Below, piece by piece: positions 55,836-64,000 of a stretch of DNA of 64,000 bases (the first letter of the stretch is position 1; each line of letters begins with the position of its first letter). This DNA comes from Pseudoruegeria sp. SHC-113 (GTDB taxonomy: Bacteria; Pseudomonadota; Alphaproteobacteria; Rhodobacterales; Rhodobacteraceae). The translations under genes and the position numbers were made by a program. The stretch covers positions 186,001-250,000 of the forward strand of contig NZ_JAHUBR010000001.1 of NCBI RefSeq assembly GCF_025376885.1, given 5' to 3'. Under the pieces are notes generated by a model. That model had not been told where the DNA came from, did not search any database, and saw only the letters and a program-made list of their open reading frames with translations.

Positions 55836-56861
55836 ATGCTCCGCTTTCTCGGCATCAGACTTCTGCAGGCGATCCCCGTGCTCATCGTGATGAGCATGAT
55901 CACCTTCGCCATCATCAACGCGCCGCCGGGCGATTATGCCGATTACATCCGCTCCAACATGATTTCGCAGGGCGGGGCCTCGGTGGAAGCCGCCGATGCC
56001 GCCGCCGAAGCCTACCGCGAGCGCCACGGGCTGAACGATCCGATGCCGGTGCAATATGTCCGCTGGGTCTGGGGCATCCTGAGCGAAGGCGATTTCGGTC
56101 ATTCCTATTACTACAACAAGCCCGTCTCCGAGGTGGTGGCTGAGCGCCTGCCGCGCACCATCGCGCTGGCGCTGACCTGCCATTTCTTCGCATCGGTCTT
56201 CGGGATCACCTTCGGCATCCTCGCCGCAACGCGCCAATACGGCGTGGTGGACACGGTGCTCTCCTTCGTCAGCTTCCTTGGCATGACGATCCCGCGCTTT
56301 CTGCTCGCGCTGATCATTCTCTACGTGCTGGCGTTCAAGCTGAACGTGCAGGAGCTGGGCAGTTTCTATTCGTCCAAATACGGTGGCCAGCCCTTCTGGC
56401 TGGGGCCCTTTGATTTCAACTGGGCCAAGCTGTGGAACCTGATCGAGCATGTCTGGCCCGTGGTCTTCATCGCCACCATCGGCGGGCTGGCCTACAACAT
56501 GCGCGTGATGCGCGGGAACCTGCTGGATACGCTCAACGCGCAATACGTGGAAACCGCCCGCGCCAAGGGGCTTTCGGAGCGCGCCGTGGTGATGAAACAC
56601 GCCGTGCCCAACGCGCTGCATCCGCTGGTGGCCTATCAGGGGGTGATCCTGCCCTACATGCTGACCGGTGAGATCGAGGTGGCCATCGTCTTTGGCCTGG
56701 CGACGGTTGGCCCGGCCATCGTCGGCTCGATGGGGATCGGGGATGTCTATGTGACGGCCACGCTCCTGCTGGTGCTGGGCGCGACGCTGATCATCGGCAA
56801 CATCATCGCCGACATGATGCTGGCCCTGCTGGATCCGCGCATCCGCGTGGGCAACGACTGA
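55836..56861 (+). CDS. DppB/OppB-type ABC permease of locus C
   Basis: A 341-residue permease starting MLRFLGIRLLQAIPVLIVMS, with the long periplasmic segment after helix 1 and the EAA-type loop (VETARAKGLSERAVVMKHAVPN). It forms the importer with the next gene, whose ATG overlaps its stop (TGATG). The 88-bp gap after the binding-protein gene contains a weak inverted repeat (GGGCGG...CCGCCC type) that could stabilise the upstream message. Confidence 0.93.
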   Translation: MLRFLGIRLLQAIPVLIVMSMITFAIINAPPGDYADYIRSNMISQGGASVEAADAAAEAYRERHGLNDPMPVQYVRWVWGILSEGDFGHSYYYNKPVSEVVAERLPRTIALALTCHFFASVFGITFGILAATRQYGVVDTVLSFVSFLGMTIPRFLLALIILYVLAFKLNVQELGSFYSSKYGGQPFWLGPFDFNWAKLWNLIEHVWPVVFIATIGGLAYNMRVMRGNLLDTLNAQYVETARAKGLSERAVVMKHAVPNALHPLVAYQGVILPYMLTGEIEVAIVFGLATVGPAIVGSMGIGDVYVTATLLLVLGATLIIGNIIADMMLALLDPRIRVGND

Positions 56862-58039
56862 TGGGGGCGCAGATGGACAAGACAGCCAACACCGCGTTCG
56901 ACGACCTGCCCGAAGACATGCAGGAGGGCGAGGACAAGCGCATCTCGACAGTCACGACCGATGGGCAAGGCTATGTGGCGCTGGTCTGGCGGCGGTTCCG
57001 CCGGTCGGTGCCGGGGATGCTTGGCTTGAGCCTCGTGGCGATGCTGCTCATCGTGGCGCTGTTTGCGCAGTTCTTCGCGCCGCTGAACCCGAAGGAGCCC
57101 TTCATCGCCTTCGCGCCGCCCGACACGATCAGCTGGCACGTGCCCGGCGAAGGGCCGGAGGCGGGTTGGCGGCTTTGGCCTGTCTCCTTCCCCATCGTGG
57201 AAACCGATGAGCTGGACCCGGTGACGTTCCAGCCGCTCACCGGCCCGGATTTCAGCAATCCCAGGCCCATTGTGCTCTTTGCCAAAGGCTGGGAGTACAA
57301 GATGCTGGGCATGACGTTTTCGCGCCATTTCATCGGCACCGGCGACGGCAGCCCGCTGCATATCCTCGGCACCGACAAGCTGGGCCGCGACATCCTGAGC
57401 CGGGGCATCGTGGGGGCCAAGATCAGCCTCGCCATCGCGCTCACCTCGATTACGATGATCACCATCCTTGGCACGCTTCTGGGCATCACCTCAGGCTATA
57501 TCGGCGGCAAGTTCGATCTGTGGTTCCAGCGCTTCGTGGAGATCATCCTCGCCTTCCCGCAGTTGCCGCTTTACCTCGCGCTGGCCTCGCTCATCCCCGT
57601 CACCGCGCCTTCCGGGCTGTTCCTGACCTTCGTGGTGCTGGTGATCGTGGGCCTTGGCTGGGCGCAGCTCAGCCGGGAGGTGCGCTCCAAGACGCTGGCC
57701 TTGCGCCGGGTGGATTACGTGCGCGCGGCGCTGGCGGTGGGGGCGGGCGACGGGCGGATCATCACGCGCCATATCCTGCCCAATGTGCTGTCGCATGTGA
57801 TCGTCGCGGTGACGCTCGGCATCCCCACGATCGTGCTTCTGGAAAGCTTCCTTGGCTTCCTTGGTTTCGCGGTGAAGCCGCCGCTGATTTCCTGGGGGCT
57901 GATGCTGCAGGACGCGGGCACCTTCAGCGTGATCGGCTCCTACCCGTGGATCCTGTCGCCGGTTGGTTTCGTGCTGCTCACCGTCTTTGCCTTCAACGCG
58001 CTGGGCGATGGCCTGCGCGATGCTGTTGATCCCTATTGA
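56861..58039 (+). CDS. DppC-type ABC permease with large periplasmic insert
   Basis: A 392-residue permease. After the first helix (about 50-70) there is an insert of roughly 90 residues (EPFIAFAPPDTISWHVPGEG and onward) before the conserved HILGTDKLGRDILSRG. Family DppC proteins average about 300 residues, so the insert is notable. Five helices follow. A second possible ATG is four codons in. It sits between the DppB-type permease (TGATG overlap) and the fused ATPase. Confidence 0.9.
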   Translation: MGAQMDKTANTAFDDLPEDMQEGEDKRISTVTTDGQGYVALVWRRFRRSVPGMLGLSLVAMLLIVALFAQFFAPLNPKEPFIAFAPPDTISWHVPGEGPEAGWRLWPVSFPIVETDELDPVTFQPLTGPDFSNPRPIVLFAKGWEYKMLGMTFSRHFIGTGDGSPLHILGTDKLGRDILSRGIVGAKISLAIALTSITMITILGTLLGITSGYIGGKFDLWFQRFVEIILAFPQLPLYLALASLIPVTAPSGLFLTFVVLVIVGLGWAQLSREVRSKTLALRRVDYVRAALAVGAGDGRIITRHILPNVLSHVIVAVTLGIPTIVLLESFLGFLGFAVKPPLISWGLMLQDAGTFSVIGSYPWILSPVGFVLLTVFAFNALGDGLRDAVDPY

Positions 58040-58056
58040 GCCGGAGGCGTGAGGCC

Positions 58057-59673
58057 ATGAATGACATGACCCCCATCATCGAGGCCCGCAACGTAGGCGT
58101 GAGCTTCAAGGTCGACGGCGGCGAGGTGGAGGCCGTGCGTGACGTGTCGTTCACCCTGCGGCGCGGCCAGACAACGGCGCTTGTGGGCGAGAGCGGCTCG
58201 GGCAAATCCGTCACCGCGCGGGCGGTGATGCGGCTTCTGTCCAAACGGGCGTCCGTCACCGATGCCACGCGGATCTTCTATCAGGGCGAGGATATGGCCC
58301 ACCTCAGCGAGGCCGCGATGCGACGGCTGCGCGGGGATCGCATCGCCATGATCTTTCAGGAGCCGATGAGCTCGCTCAATCCGGTCTACAAGATCGGCAG
58401 CCAGCTCTGCGAAGTGATCATGCTGCACCAGAAGCTCTCCAAGAAGGAGGCCTGGGCGCGGGCGGTGGAACTGCTTCAGGAAGTGCGCATCCCGGACCCG
58501 GACGCGCGGGTCAACCAGTATCCGCACCAGCTTTCGGGCGGGCAGCGCCAGCGCGTGATGATCGCCATGGCGCTGGCCAACCGCCCCGATGTGCTGATCG
58601 CGGATGAGCCGACAACCGCGCTCGACGTGACGGTGCAGGCCGAGATCCTGCATCTGATCGACGATCTGAAGCAGAAATACGGGATGGGCGTGATCCTGAT
58701 CACCCATGATCTGACGGTGGTCCGCCAGTTCGCCGATCATGTCTACGTCATGCAGCACGGCGAGATCCGCGAGGAGGGCCCGACGGAGGAGATCTTCACC
58801 GCGCCCCGCCACGGCTACACGCGCCGGCTGCTGGCCTCTGACCCCAAGGGCGTGGCCGAGCCTTTGACGGGCGCACCGGAAACGGTGCTGGAGGGCAAGG
58901 GCGTGCGGGTGCAGTTCATGCTCCGCAAGGGCGGGGCCTTCCGGGGCAGCTATGCGCCGCTGGTGGCGGTGGATGATCTGGACATCACCTTGCGCCGCGG
59001 CGAAACGCTCGGCCTCGTGGGCGAAAGCGGTTCTGGCAAGACGACTTTCGGGCAGGCGCTCTTGCGGCTCAACAAGATGGACGAAGGCGCCGTGAGCTTT
59101 CTGGGCGAGCGGATCGAAACCTACAGCCGCAAGCAGATGCGGCCGCTGCGCAGCAAGATGCAGATTGTCTTTCAGGATCCGTTCGCCAGCCTCAACCCGC
59201 GCATGAGCGTGCGGCAAATCATTGAGGAAGGGCTGATCGTCAATGGCATTGGTGAGGGCAGCAAGGATCGCTTCGCCCGCGTCAAACAGGCCCTGCGCGA
59301 GGCCGGGCTGCCCGACAACATCACCAGCCGCTTCCCGCATGAGTTCTCCGGCGGGCAGCGCCAGCGGCTCGCCATCGCCCGCGCGATCGCGCTGGAGCCG
59401 GAGTTCATCCTGCTCGATGAGCCGACAAGCGCGCTCGACCTGTCCGTTCAGGCGCAGATCATCGCGTTGCTGCGTAAGCTGCAGGCGGAGAAGGGGCTCT
59501 CCTACCTGTTCATCAGCCATGATCTGAAAGTCGTCCGCGCGCTTTGCCATCGGGTGATGGTGATGCAGCATGGGCAGATCGTGGAGCAGGGGCCGGTGAA
59601 CGAAGTGCTGGTGAACCCGCGCACCGCCTACACCAAGCGGCTTGTCCGCGCAGCCTTCGAGATTGCCACATGA
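58057..59673 (+). CDS. Double-NBD ABC ATPase of locus C
   Basis: A 538-residue fused ATPase. NBD1 has [29 protein letters not shown] and [13 protein letters not shown]2 has [29 protein letters not shown] and [10 protein letters not shown]. The ATG at 58057 follows GGAGGCGTGAGG; a TTG at 58036 sharing the permease stop is less likely. It powers the locus C importer. It overlaps the GH4 gene by ATGA. Confidence 0.95.
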   Translation: MNDMTPIIEARNVGVSFKVDGGEVEAVRDVSFTLRRGQTTALVGESGSGKSVTARAVMRLLSKRASVTDATRIFYQGEDMAHLSEAAMRRLRGDRIAMIFQEPMSSLNPVYKIGSQLCEVIMLHQKLSKKEAWARAVELLQEVRIPDPDARVNQYPHQLSGGQRQRVMIAMALANRPDVLIADEPTTALDVTVQAEILHLIDDLKQKYGMGVILITHDLTVVRQFADHVYVMQHGEIREEGPTEEIFTAPRHGYTRRLLASDPKGVAEPLTGAPETVLEGKGVRVQFMLRKGGAFRGSYAPLVAVDDLDITLRRGETLGLVGESGSGKTTFGQALLRLNKMDEGAVSFLGERIETYSRKQMRPLRSKMQIVFQDPFASLNPRMSVRQIIEEGLIVNGIGEGSKDRFARVKQALREAGLPDNITSRFPHEFSGGQRQRLAIARAIALEPEFILLDEPTSALDLSVQAQIIALLRKLQAEKGLSYLFISHDLKVVRALCHRVMVMQHGQIVEQGPVNEVLVNPRTAYTKRLVRAAFEIAT

Positions 59674-61016
59674 CGATCATCACTTTCATTGGGGCGGGCA
59701 GCACCGTCTTTACCAAGAACATCGCGGGCGACATCCTGCACCGGGATGCCCTGCGCGATGCCACCCTCCGGCTGATGGACATCGACGCCAAGCGGCTGGA
59801 GGAATCCGCCATCGTCGTCGGCAAGATGGCGCAATCGATGGGCGGGCACGCGACGGTGGAGACATACGCCGATCAGGCCCGTGCGCTGGCCGGGGCGGAT
59901 TTCGTTGTCGTCTGTTTCCAGATCGGCGGCTACGCGCCCTGCACCGTGACGGATTTCGAAATCCCCAAGGCCCATGGGTTGCGCCAGACCATCGCCGACA
60001 CGCTGGGCATCGGCGGCATCATGCGGGGCCTGCGCACCGTGCCGCATCTTTGGAAGATCTGCGAAGACATGCGCGCGCAGTGCCCGGAGGCGATCCTGCT
60101 GCAATATGTGAACCCGATGGCGATCAACACATGGGCCATTGGCGCGAAATACCCCGATATCCGGCAGGTGGGCCTGTGCCATTCGGTGCAGGGCACGGCG
60201 GGGGAGCTGGCCCGCGATCTGGAGATCCCGGTGGCCGATATTCGCTACCGTGCGGGCGGCATCAACCACATGGCCTTCTATCTGGAGTTCTCCCACCGCC
60301 AGCCCGACGGCAACTTCATCGATCTCTACCCGGCGCTGAAGGCAGGCTACCGGGAGGGGCGCTTCCCCAAGCCCAACGCCCACAACCCGCGCTGCCCCAA
60401 CAAGGTGCGCTACGAGATGCTGATGCGGCTGGGGTATTTCGTGACGGAAAGCAGCGAGCATTTCGCCGAATACGTGCCGTGGTTCATCAAGGACGGCCGC
60501 CCGGATCTGATCGAGCGCTTCGGCATTCCGCTGGATGAATACCCCAAACGCTGCGAGGAGCAGATCGAACGCTGGGCCGCACAGGCGCAGGCCTACCGCG
60601 AGGCCAATGAGGTGAGCGTCGCGCCGAGCCACGAATATGCGAGCGAGATCATCAACGCGGTGGTGACGGGCGAGCCCGCAGTGATCTATGGCAACCAGCT
60701 CAACGCGGGCTACATCCCGCAATTGCCCGAAGGCTGCGCCGTGGAGGTGCCGGTGTTGGTGGATGCAAACGGGCTGCAGCCCACCGTGGTGCGCGATCTG
60801 CCGCCGCAGCTGGTGGCGCTCATGCGCACCAACATCAACGTGCAGGAGCTGACGGTTCAGGCGCTGCTGACCGAAACCCCGGAGCACATTTACCACGCGG
60901 CCATGCTCGACCCGCATACGGCGGCGGAGCTGGATCTGGATCAGATCTGGGCGCTGACCCATGACCTGCTAAAGGCGCATGGCGATTGGCTTCCGGGCTG
61001 GGCCCGCGTGGCATGA
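59670..61016 (+). CDS. GH4 alpha-galactosidase (MelA/AgaL-like)
   Basis: A 448-residue NAD- and metal-dependent glycoside hydrolase. The Rossmann start is IITFIGAGSTVFTKNIAGDI. The metal-binding pair C170/H200 sits in GLCHSVQGT and GINHMAFYL, and the LQYVNPMAINTWA segment is typical of GH4 alpha-galactosidases. GH4 enzymes work by oxidation-elimination at C3 in the cytoplasm, so hydrolysis follows import. ATGA overlaps couple it to the ATPase gene and to the halogenase-family gene. The alpha-galacto preference is inferred from motifs and the MelR-like regulator. Confidence 0.93.
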   Translation: MTIITFIGAGSTVFTKNIAGDILHRDALRDATLRLMDIDAKRLEESAIVVGKMAQSMGGHATVETYADQARALAGADFVVVCFQIGGYAPCTVTDFEIPKAHGLRQTIADTLGIGGIMRGLRTVPHLWKICEDMRAQCPEAILLQYVNPMAINTWAIGAKYPDIRQVGLCHSVQGTAGELARDLEIPVADIRYRAGGINHMAFYLEFSHRQPDGNFIDLYPALKAGYREGRFPKPNAHNPRCPNKVRYEMLMRLGYFVTESSEHFAEYVPWFIKDGRPDLIERFGIPLDEYPKRCEEQIERWAAQAQAYREANEVSVAPSHEYASEIINAVVTGEPAVIYGNQLNAGYIPQLPEGCAVEVPVLVDANGLQPTVVRDLPPQLVALMRTNINVQELTVQALLTETPEHIYHAAMLDPHTAAELDLDQIWALTHDLLKAHGDWLPGWARVA

Positions 61017-62518
61017 GTAAATCCGCGCGCCATATCGTGATCGTCGGCGGCGGCACGGCGGGCTGGCTCGCCGCGCTGATCCTCGGCGATCCTTCGGCGC
61101 GAGCCAAGGCAGCGCCCGCGCCGCGCATCACCGTGGTGGAAAGCAGCAAGATCCCCACCATCCGCGTAGGGGAAGGCACGACGGCCGTGTTTCGCCAGAT
61201 GCTGCAGCATTTCGGGTTGGATGAGGGCGATTTCCTGCGCGCCACCGGGGCGACGATCAAATACGGCATCCGCCATAAGGATTGGCGGCGCGTGGGCCAC
61301 AGCTACGATGGCCCGATTGATGACCCGGCCCGGCTTGCGCCGGGGATCGACACCTATGCCGTCGCCGCCGGAAAGCCGGTGGCACAGGCGCATCTGTTTC
61401 GGGATTTGATCCGTAAATGCCGCGCCCCGGCGGCGCGGGTGAAAGGGCGCGATGTGCCCGCCGGGCCGTTCCACCACGCCTTCCACTTCGATCAGGCCCG
61501 CGCCGGCGCATGGCTGCGTGCGCAGGCCAAGGGGGTGGAGATCGTTGATGCCGTGGTGCAGGATCTGGAGCGCGACAGCGCGACGGGCCATATCACCGCG
61601 CTCAAGCTCGACACGGGCGCGCGGCTCACGGGCGATCTTTTCCTCGATTGCACCGGCTTCCGCCGCGCCCTGATTGGCCCGATGGGGGCCGCGTGGCGCA
61701 CTTACGCCGATGTTCTCCCGGTGAACCGCGCCATGCCCTTCTGGATCGATCTGCAGGAGGATGAGGAGATCACTCCCGTTACCTTCGCCTGGGCGCAGAA
61801 AGCGGGGTGGATGTGGCAGATCCCCACGCAGGAGCGGTTGGGCTGCGGCTATGTCTACTCCGACGCGCACATCAGCCCCGATCAGGCGCAGGCCGAGATC
61901 GAGGCGGCGCTGGGCCACGCCATCGAGCCGCGCAATGACATCAGGATCGACGCGGGCAGGCTGGAACAGCCGTGGATCGGCAATTGCATCGCGCTGGGGC
62001 TGGCCTCCTCCTTCCTTGAGCCGCTGGAAGCAACCTCGATCCACGGCACCATCGTGCAAGTCATGCTGCTGGCGCGTTGGCTGGAGGATCCCAAGGGCGC
62101 CGCGCAATGCAACGCCACCGTGGCCCGGCAGGTGGATGATTTCCGCGATTTCATCCGGCTGCATTACGTCAGCGAACGGCGTGATAGCGCTTTCTGGCAG
62201 GACGTCGCCACAAGCCACCCGGAGCGCATTCTGCAACGGGTGCAGCGCTGGCAGGCCCGCCTGCCGGAGCGCCGCGATTTCACGCCTTTCCCCGGCGATC
62301 TGCCCCATGTGCAGGAACAGCTTTACACCCCCGTCCTCGACGGGCTCGGACTCCTCGACCGGGGGGCGGCGAAAGCCGCGCTCGCCCGGACACCCCAACG
62401 CCGCGCGCAACTGCGCAAGGCCCATGACACCCTCACGCGCGATCACGCCCGGGCGGCCTCTCGCTGCCTTCCTCACCGGGCCTGGCTGCGCGCGCTTCAC
62501 ACGGAACAGGCCCTATGA
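61013..62518 (+). CDS. Tryptophan-halogenase-family flavoprotein
   Basis: A 501-residue flavin-dependent halogenase-family protein. The FAD motif is GGGTAGW (12-18). The invariant catalytic lysine context is ATIKYGIRHKDW with K83, equivalent by eye to Lys79 of PrnA. The halogenase WxWxIP motif is W266-M-W-Q-I-P271. FLEPLEATSIH (334-344) is the family C-terminal motif. All hallmarks are present, so it could be catalytic. The real substrate may not be tryptophan, since this family is also associated with sugar-utilisation loci in other alphaproteobacteria. It is locked by ATGA overlaps between two GH4 genes. Confidence 0.9.
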   Translation: MSKSARHIVIVGGGTAGWLAALILGDPSARAKAAPAPRITVVESSKIPTIRVGEGTTAVFRQMLQHFGLDEGDFLRATGATIKYGIRHKDWRRVGHSYDGPIDDPARLAPGIDTYAVAAGKPVAQAHLFRDLIRKCRAPAARVKGRDVPAGPFHHAFHFDQARAGAWLRAQAKGVEIVDAVVQDLERDSATGHITALKLDTGARLTGDLFLDCTGFRRALIGPMGAAWRTYADVLPVNRAMPFWIDLQEDEEITPVTFAWAQKAGWMWQIPTQERLGCGYVYSDAHISPDQAQAEIEAALGHAIEPRNDIRIDAGRLEQPWIGNCIALGLASSFLEPLEATSIHGTIVQVMLLARWLEDPKGAAQCNATVARQVDDFRDFIRLHYVSERRDSAFWQDVATSHPERILQRVQRWQARLPERRDFTPFPGDLPHVQEQLYTPVLDGLGLLDRGAAKAALARTPQRRAQLRKAHDTLTRDHARAASRCLPHRAWLRALHTEQAL

Positions 62519-64000
62519 GCTTCAAGATCTGCATCATCGGCGCGGGCAGCGTCGGCTTCACCAAGAAACTCTGTTCGGACATCCTGAAGGTGCCCGAGTT
62601 CACCGGGATCGAGATCGCGCTCACCGATATCAATGACCACAACCTCGACATGATCCGCCAGATCATCGAGACGATCGTGAAGGTGAACGGGCTGCCCGCG
62701 AAAGTCACCGCCACCACCGATCGCCGCGCGGCGCTGGCAGGCGCGCGCTACGTGATGAACTGCGTGCGGATCGGCGGGCTGGAGGCCTTTGAGAGCGACA
62801 TCGCCATCCCGCTGAAATACGGCGTGGATCAATGTGTGGGCGATACGATCTGCGCGGGCGGCATCATGTATGGCCAGCGCGGCATCGCCGCCATGCTGGA
62901 GTTCTGCAAGGACATCCGCGAGGTCGCCGAGCCCGACGCGCTGCTGCTGAACTACGCCAACCCGATGGTGATGATGACATGGGCGGCGCTGGACGCGGGC
63001 GGCGTGCGCACCGTGGGCCTGTGCCACGGGGTGCAGAACGGCCACCGCCAGATCGCCCGCGCGCTGGGGGTGGAGGGGCCGGAAGAGGTGGACATCATCT
63101 GCTCCGGCATCAACCACCAGACGTGGTATCTCGACATTCGCTACAAGGGCGCACAGATCAGCCGCGATGCGCTTGTGGCGGCGATGGAAGCGCATCCCGT
63201 CTTCTCGCAGCAGGAGAAGGTGCGCATCGATGTGTTGAAGCGTTTCGGCGTCTATTCCACGGAATCCAACGGGCATTTGTCGGAATATCTGCCGTGGTAT
63301 CGCAAGCGCCCGGAGGAAATCGGCGATTGGATCAGCCTCGACGAGTGGATCCACGGTGAGACGGGCGGCTACCTGCGCTACTGCACGGAGAACCGCAACT
63401 GGTTCGAACAGGATTTCCCGAAGTTCCTCGAAGAGGCCGCCGTGCCGCTCGCCGGCCCGCGCACCGATGAACACGCAAGCTGGATTCTGGAAGCGCTGGA
63501 AACCGGGCGCGTCTATCGCGGCCATTTCAATGTGCGCAACGGCGGTGTGATCACGAACCTGCCCGAGGATTGCATCATCGAAAGCCCCGGCTTCGTGGAT
63601 CGCTTCGGGATCAACATGGTGGAGGGCATCACCCTGCCCATGGCCGCCGCCGCCACCTGCTCGGTGAGCGTGAACGTGCAGCGCATGGCCGTGCGCGCGG
63701 CGTTGACGGGCGATGTGGACTTGTTGAAACAGGCCATGCTGCACGATCCGCTTGTTGGCGCGGTCTGCACGCCCGAGGAGGTCTGGCAGATGGTGGACGA
63801 GATGCTCGTGGCGCAGGCCGAATGGCTGCCGCAATACGCCGAAGCGATCCCGGCGGCGAAGGAACGGCTGAAGGCCCCGAAGGTGAAAACGCGCAATTGG
63901 GCGGGCGCGGCGCGGCTGGGGGTGCGTTCGGTGGAAGAGCTGCGCGCCGCGCGGGCCGCGAAGGAGGCCGCAGCGGGTGAGGGCCATGGGCTCGGCACGA
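62515..64000 (+). CDS. Second GH4 glycosidase (AgaL-like), 3' end beyond window
   Basis: At least 495 codons are open from the ATGA overlap at 62515, with no stop before the window ends. The Rossmann start is KICIIGAGSVGFTKKLCSDI. The metal pair C170/H201 lies in GLCHGVQNG and GINHQTWYL, and YANPMVMMTWAAL matches GH4. It is a different clade from the first GH4 (shorter basic loop, VNVQRMAVRAALTGD). The last ~35 residues form an Ala/Glu/Lys-rich tail beyond the usual domain. Two GH4 enzymes in tandem recall agaL1/agaL2 of rhizobia. This copy may handle a different linkage. Confidence 0.92.
   Translation, partial: MSFKICIIGAGSVGFTKKLCSDILKVPEFTGIEIALTDINDHNLDMIRQIIETIVKVNGLPAKVTATTDRRAALAGARYVMNCVRIGGLEAFESDIAIPLKYGVDQCVGDTICAGGIMYGQRGIAAMLEFCKDIREVAEPDALLLNYANPMVMMTWAALDAGGVRTVGLCHGVQNGHRQIARALGVEGPEEVDIICSGINHQTWYLDIRYKGAQISRDALVAAMEAHPVFSQQEKVRIDVLKRFGVYSTESNGHLSEYLPWYRKRPEEIGDWISLDEWIHGETGGYLRYCTENRNWFEQDFPKFLEEAAVPLAGPRTDEHASWILEALETGRVYRGHFNVRNGGVITNLPEDCIIESPGFVDRFGINMVEGITLPMAAAATCSVSVNVQRMAVRAALTGDVDLLKQAMLHDPLVGAVCTPEEVWQMVDEMLVAQAEWLPQYAEAIPAAKERLKAPKVKTRNWAGAARLGVRSVEELRAARAAKEAAAGEGHGLGT

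Overview
The window looks like the replication-origin side of a chromosome from an alphaproteobacterium, most likely family Rhodobacteraceae (Roseobacter or Paracoccus-like relatives). The reasons are the high GC content, the gene order ubiB-ubiE / mutM - enoyl-CoA hydratase - rpsT - dnaA - dnaN - recF - gyrB, and the dominance of ABC uptake systems linked to non-phosphorylating sugar-acid pathways. I saw no rRNA, tRNA, CRISPR array, prophage or insertion sequence. The genus assignment is an inference from memory of gene order, not from a search.

Layout. (1) 1-3042: the tail of an exopolysaccharide locus, with a truncated tyrosine-autokinase domain, a Wzy/ligase-like membrane polymerase and an ExoY-type sugar-phosphate transferase. 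(2) 3043-5141: small genes of unknown function and a LysR regulator. (3) 5202-8430: catalase-peroxidase katG divergent from oxyR. (4) 8535-13747: a GT1 glycosyltransferase, an HI0933-type flavoprotein, a GMC oxidoreductase and an APH-family kinase. (5) 13736-26555: the origin-linked housekeeping block of ubiB, ubiE, mutM, enoyl-CoA hydratase, rpsT, dnaA, dnaN, recF and gyrB. It is interrupted between recF and gyrB by a divergent TetR / NAD(P)H oxidoreductase pair with three clear operators.

(6) 26607-52594 holds two sugar-catabolic loci. Locus A (26607-39145) has a LacI regulator, family-1 ABC uptake, an L-rhamnose-type mutarotase, two enolase-superfamily dehydratases, a COG3618 lactonase-type amidohydrolase, an SDR, a Gfo/Idh/MocA dehydrogenase, a DapA-family enzyme and an FAH-family hydrolase. 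These parts fit oxidation of a 6-deoxyhexose such as L-fucose or L-rhamnose to pyruvate plus a C3 compound. Locus B (39257-52594) has a regulator that fuses IclR to a degenerate SMP-30 domain, an intact SMP-30 lactonase, a third dehydratase, two SDRs, a dipeptide-type ABC importer, a Cys-type sulfatase and a second DapA-family enzyme. It looks built for a sulfated sugar or sugar acid.

(7) 52591-64000 (locus C): an AraC/MelR-like activator divergent from a peptide-type ABC importer, followed by two GH4 glycosidases with a tryptophan-halogenase-family flavoprotein between them. The last GH4 runs off the window. The layout resembles rhizobial alpha-galactoside (agp/aga) loci with the halogenase-like gene inserted. 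Many genes in loci A-C overlap by ATGA or similar junctions, so they are probably co-translated.

The most interesting items are the IclR-SMP30 fusion, in which the SMP-30 metal-ligand positions appear changed while the adjacent SMP-30 keeps them; the halogenase-like gene translationally locked between two GH4 genes; the two DapA paralogues that both lack the catalytic Tyr; and the well-defined LacI and TetR operator sets.
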